From positions 1 to 64,000 of the forward strand of contig NZ_WYDS01000005.1 in NCBI RefSeq assembly GCF_009914765.1: a stretch of DNA of 64,000 nucleotides, written 5' to 3'. Below the pieces are notes generated by a model. That model had not been told where the DNA came from. It did not search any database and worked only from the letters and a program-made list of their open reading frames with translations. Positions 63,433 through 64,000 of the stretch are shown in pieces (within the stretch, counting starts at the first letter, position 1; every line of letters begins with the position of its first letter). A program made the position numbers and the translations under genes. This DNA is from Halodesulfovibrio sp. MK-HDV. GTDB taxonomy: Bacteria > Desulfobacterota > Desulfovibrionia > Desulfovibrionales > Desulfovibrionaceae.

Positions 63433-64000
63433 ATGAACAACCTAGCCGTATACGCAGTCACCCCAAAGGGCGTGGCGCTTGCTCGCACCATTGCAGACGC
63501 GCTTGGTGGCAGTGTCTTTGTACCGACACGAATGGTCGACGCTGATTCGGCTGCGCAAGAGACAGGCTTTGAGAGCCTGCGAACATGCGTTGCCGAGGGC
63601 TTCAGCGACTTTTCTGCGCATGTTTTCATCACGGCTGCTGGCATTGCTGTTCGTGCTATTGCACCACATCTGGTGAGCAAGGACGTTGATCCTGCCGTTG
63701 TTGTAATGGATCAGAACGGGCGGCACGTTGTGAGTTTGCTTTCCGGTCACTTGGGCGGCGCGAATGATCTGGCTACGGTTGTGGCGCAGCTTGTTGGCGG
63801 CGTTGCTGTTATTACCACGGCCACTGACACGGAACAGCTGCCATCACTTGATCTGGTAGCTGTTGAAGCTGGCTGCACTATTCATAATATTGGTGCAGTA
63901 AAGCACGTTAACGGCGCTTTGCTTGCGGGTGAAAAAGTTGTTCTTGATGACCCTGCGGATGTGCTTGGGTTGAAGCATGGCGCGTTTGAAAAATATTTTT
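63433..64000 (+). CDS. cbiG: cobalt-precorrin 5A hydrolase (CbiG), partial at window end
   Basis: CbiG opens the lactone ring of cobalt-precorrin 5A in anaerobic cobalamin synthesis. The first 189 codons are in the window. They show the N-terminal domain (LAVYAVTPKGVALARTIADA), the family core HVFITAAGIAVRAIAPHL and VVVMDQNGRHVVSLLSGHLG, then GANDLATVVAQLVG. The frame runs past base 64000 without a stop. The ribosome site is weak. It lies downstream of hemL across repeat copy H. Confidence 0.88.
   Translation, partial: MNNLAVYAVTPKGVALARTIADALGGSVFVPTRMVDADSAAQETGFESLRTCVAEGFSDFSAHVFITAAGIAVRAIAPHLVSKDVDPAVVVMDQNGRHVVSLLSGHLGGANDLATVVAQLVGGVAVITTATDTEQLPSLDLVAVEAGCTIHNIGAVKHVNGALLAGEKVVLDDPADVLGLKHGAFEKYF

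Overview
The window looks like chromosomal DNA of a marine, anaerobic, motile sulfate-reducing bacterium of the Desulfovibrionales, most like Halodesulfovibrio. The assignment rests on gene content: a siroheme decarboxylase-type Ahb protein beside hemL (the siroheme route to heme), NrdD/NrdG anaerobic ribonucleotide reductase, a small ferredoxin with the cysteine pattern of D. gigas ferredoxin II, a MucR-like regulator, and moderate GC content. Nearly everything is housekeeping. I see no prophage, insertion sequence, CRISPR array or rRNA operon.

Layout. 0.4-10.6 kb: MucR-like regulator, a frame-broken prfC, class II photolyase, pyrK-pyrD, a U32 peptidase-like protein and a TolC-type outer membrane channel. 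11.0-15.2 kb: tolQ-tolR-tolA-tolB-pal, the trans-envelope complex, with tolA broken at poly-A runs. 15.5-21.0 kb: a hypothetical gene, an orphan oligopeptide ABC ATPase, a DUF4911 gene and dnaX-ybaB-recR. 21.4-23.6 kb: a coupled M15 + M99 peptidoglycan carboxypeptidase pair. 24.0-30.7 kb: flagellar motor and export genes (motA, two motB, fliL, fliN, fliO, fliP, fliQ) with yggS, preceded by era. 30.7-31.9 kb: gene-free, repeat-rich DNA. 31.9-35.9 kb: folate genes pabC-pabB-pabA-pgeF-fthC. 36.1-37.4 kb: a phosphoesterase, tRNA-fMet and infA. 37.5-43.1 kb: dppABCDF peptide transporter. 44.3-48.6 kb: nitroreductase, RNA m5C methyltransferase and a lipid- or envelope-exported VCBS-repeat protein. 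49.5-53.7 kb: nrdG-nrdD, cheX and ferredoxin. 53.8-57.0 kb: TPR gene, small protein and chemoreceptor. 57.3-59.6 kb: a DUF1007 + NicO metal transport pair (NicO frame-broken), divergent from a DUF2325 + TPR pair behind a Fur-like box. 59.8-64 kb: gpsA, ahb-hemL and the start of cbiG.

The most unusual feature is a dispersed, symmetric intergenic element present in about eight copies. A bidirectional terminator hairpin at its centre is flanked by roughly 50-base inverted arms and, further out, by GCCTCCGGCGG / CCGCCGGAGGC ends. Most copies lie between convergent genes. Two copies keep the arm but carry a different hairpin, so arm and hairpin can vary independently.

Three conserved genes (prfC, tolA, NicO) are interrupted by small indels, four or more of them in A7-A8/T7 runs. 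Other A7-A8 runs in the window are in frame, so the cause (sequencing error, true mutation or slippage) cannot be decided from the sequence alone. Starts were moved downstream of the longest frame where a ribosome binding site made that clear.
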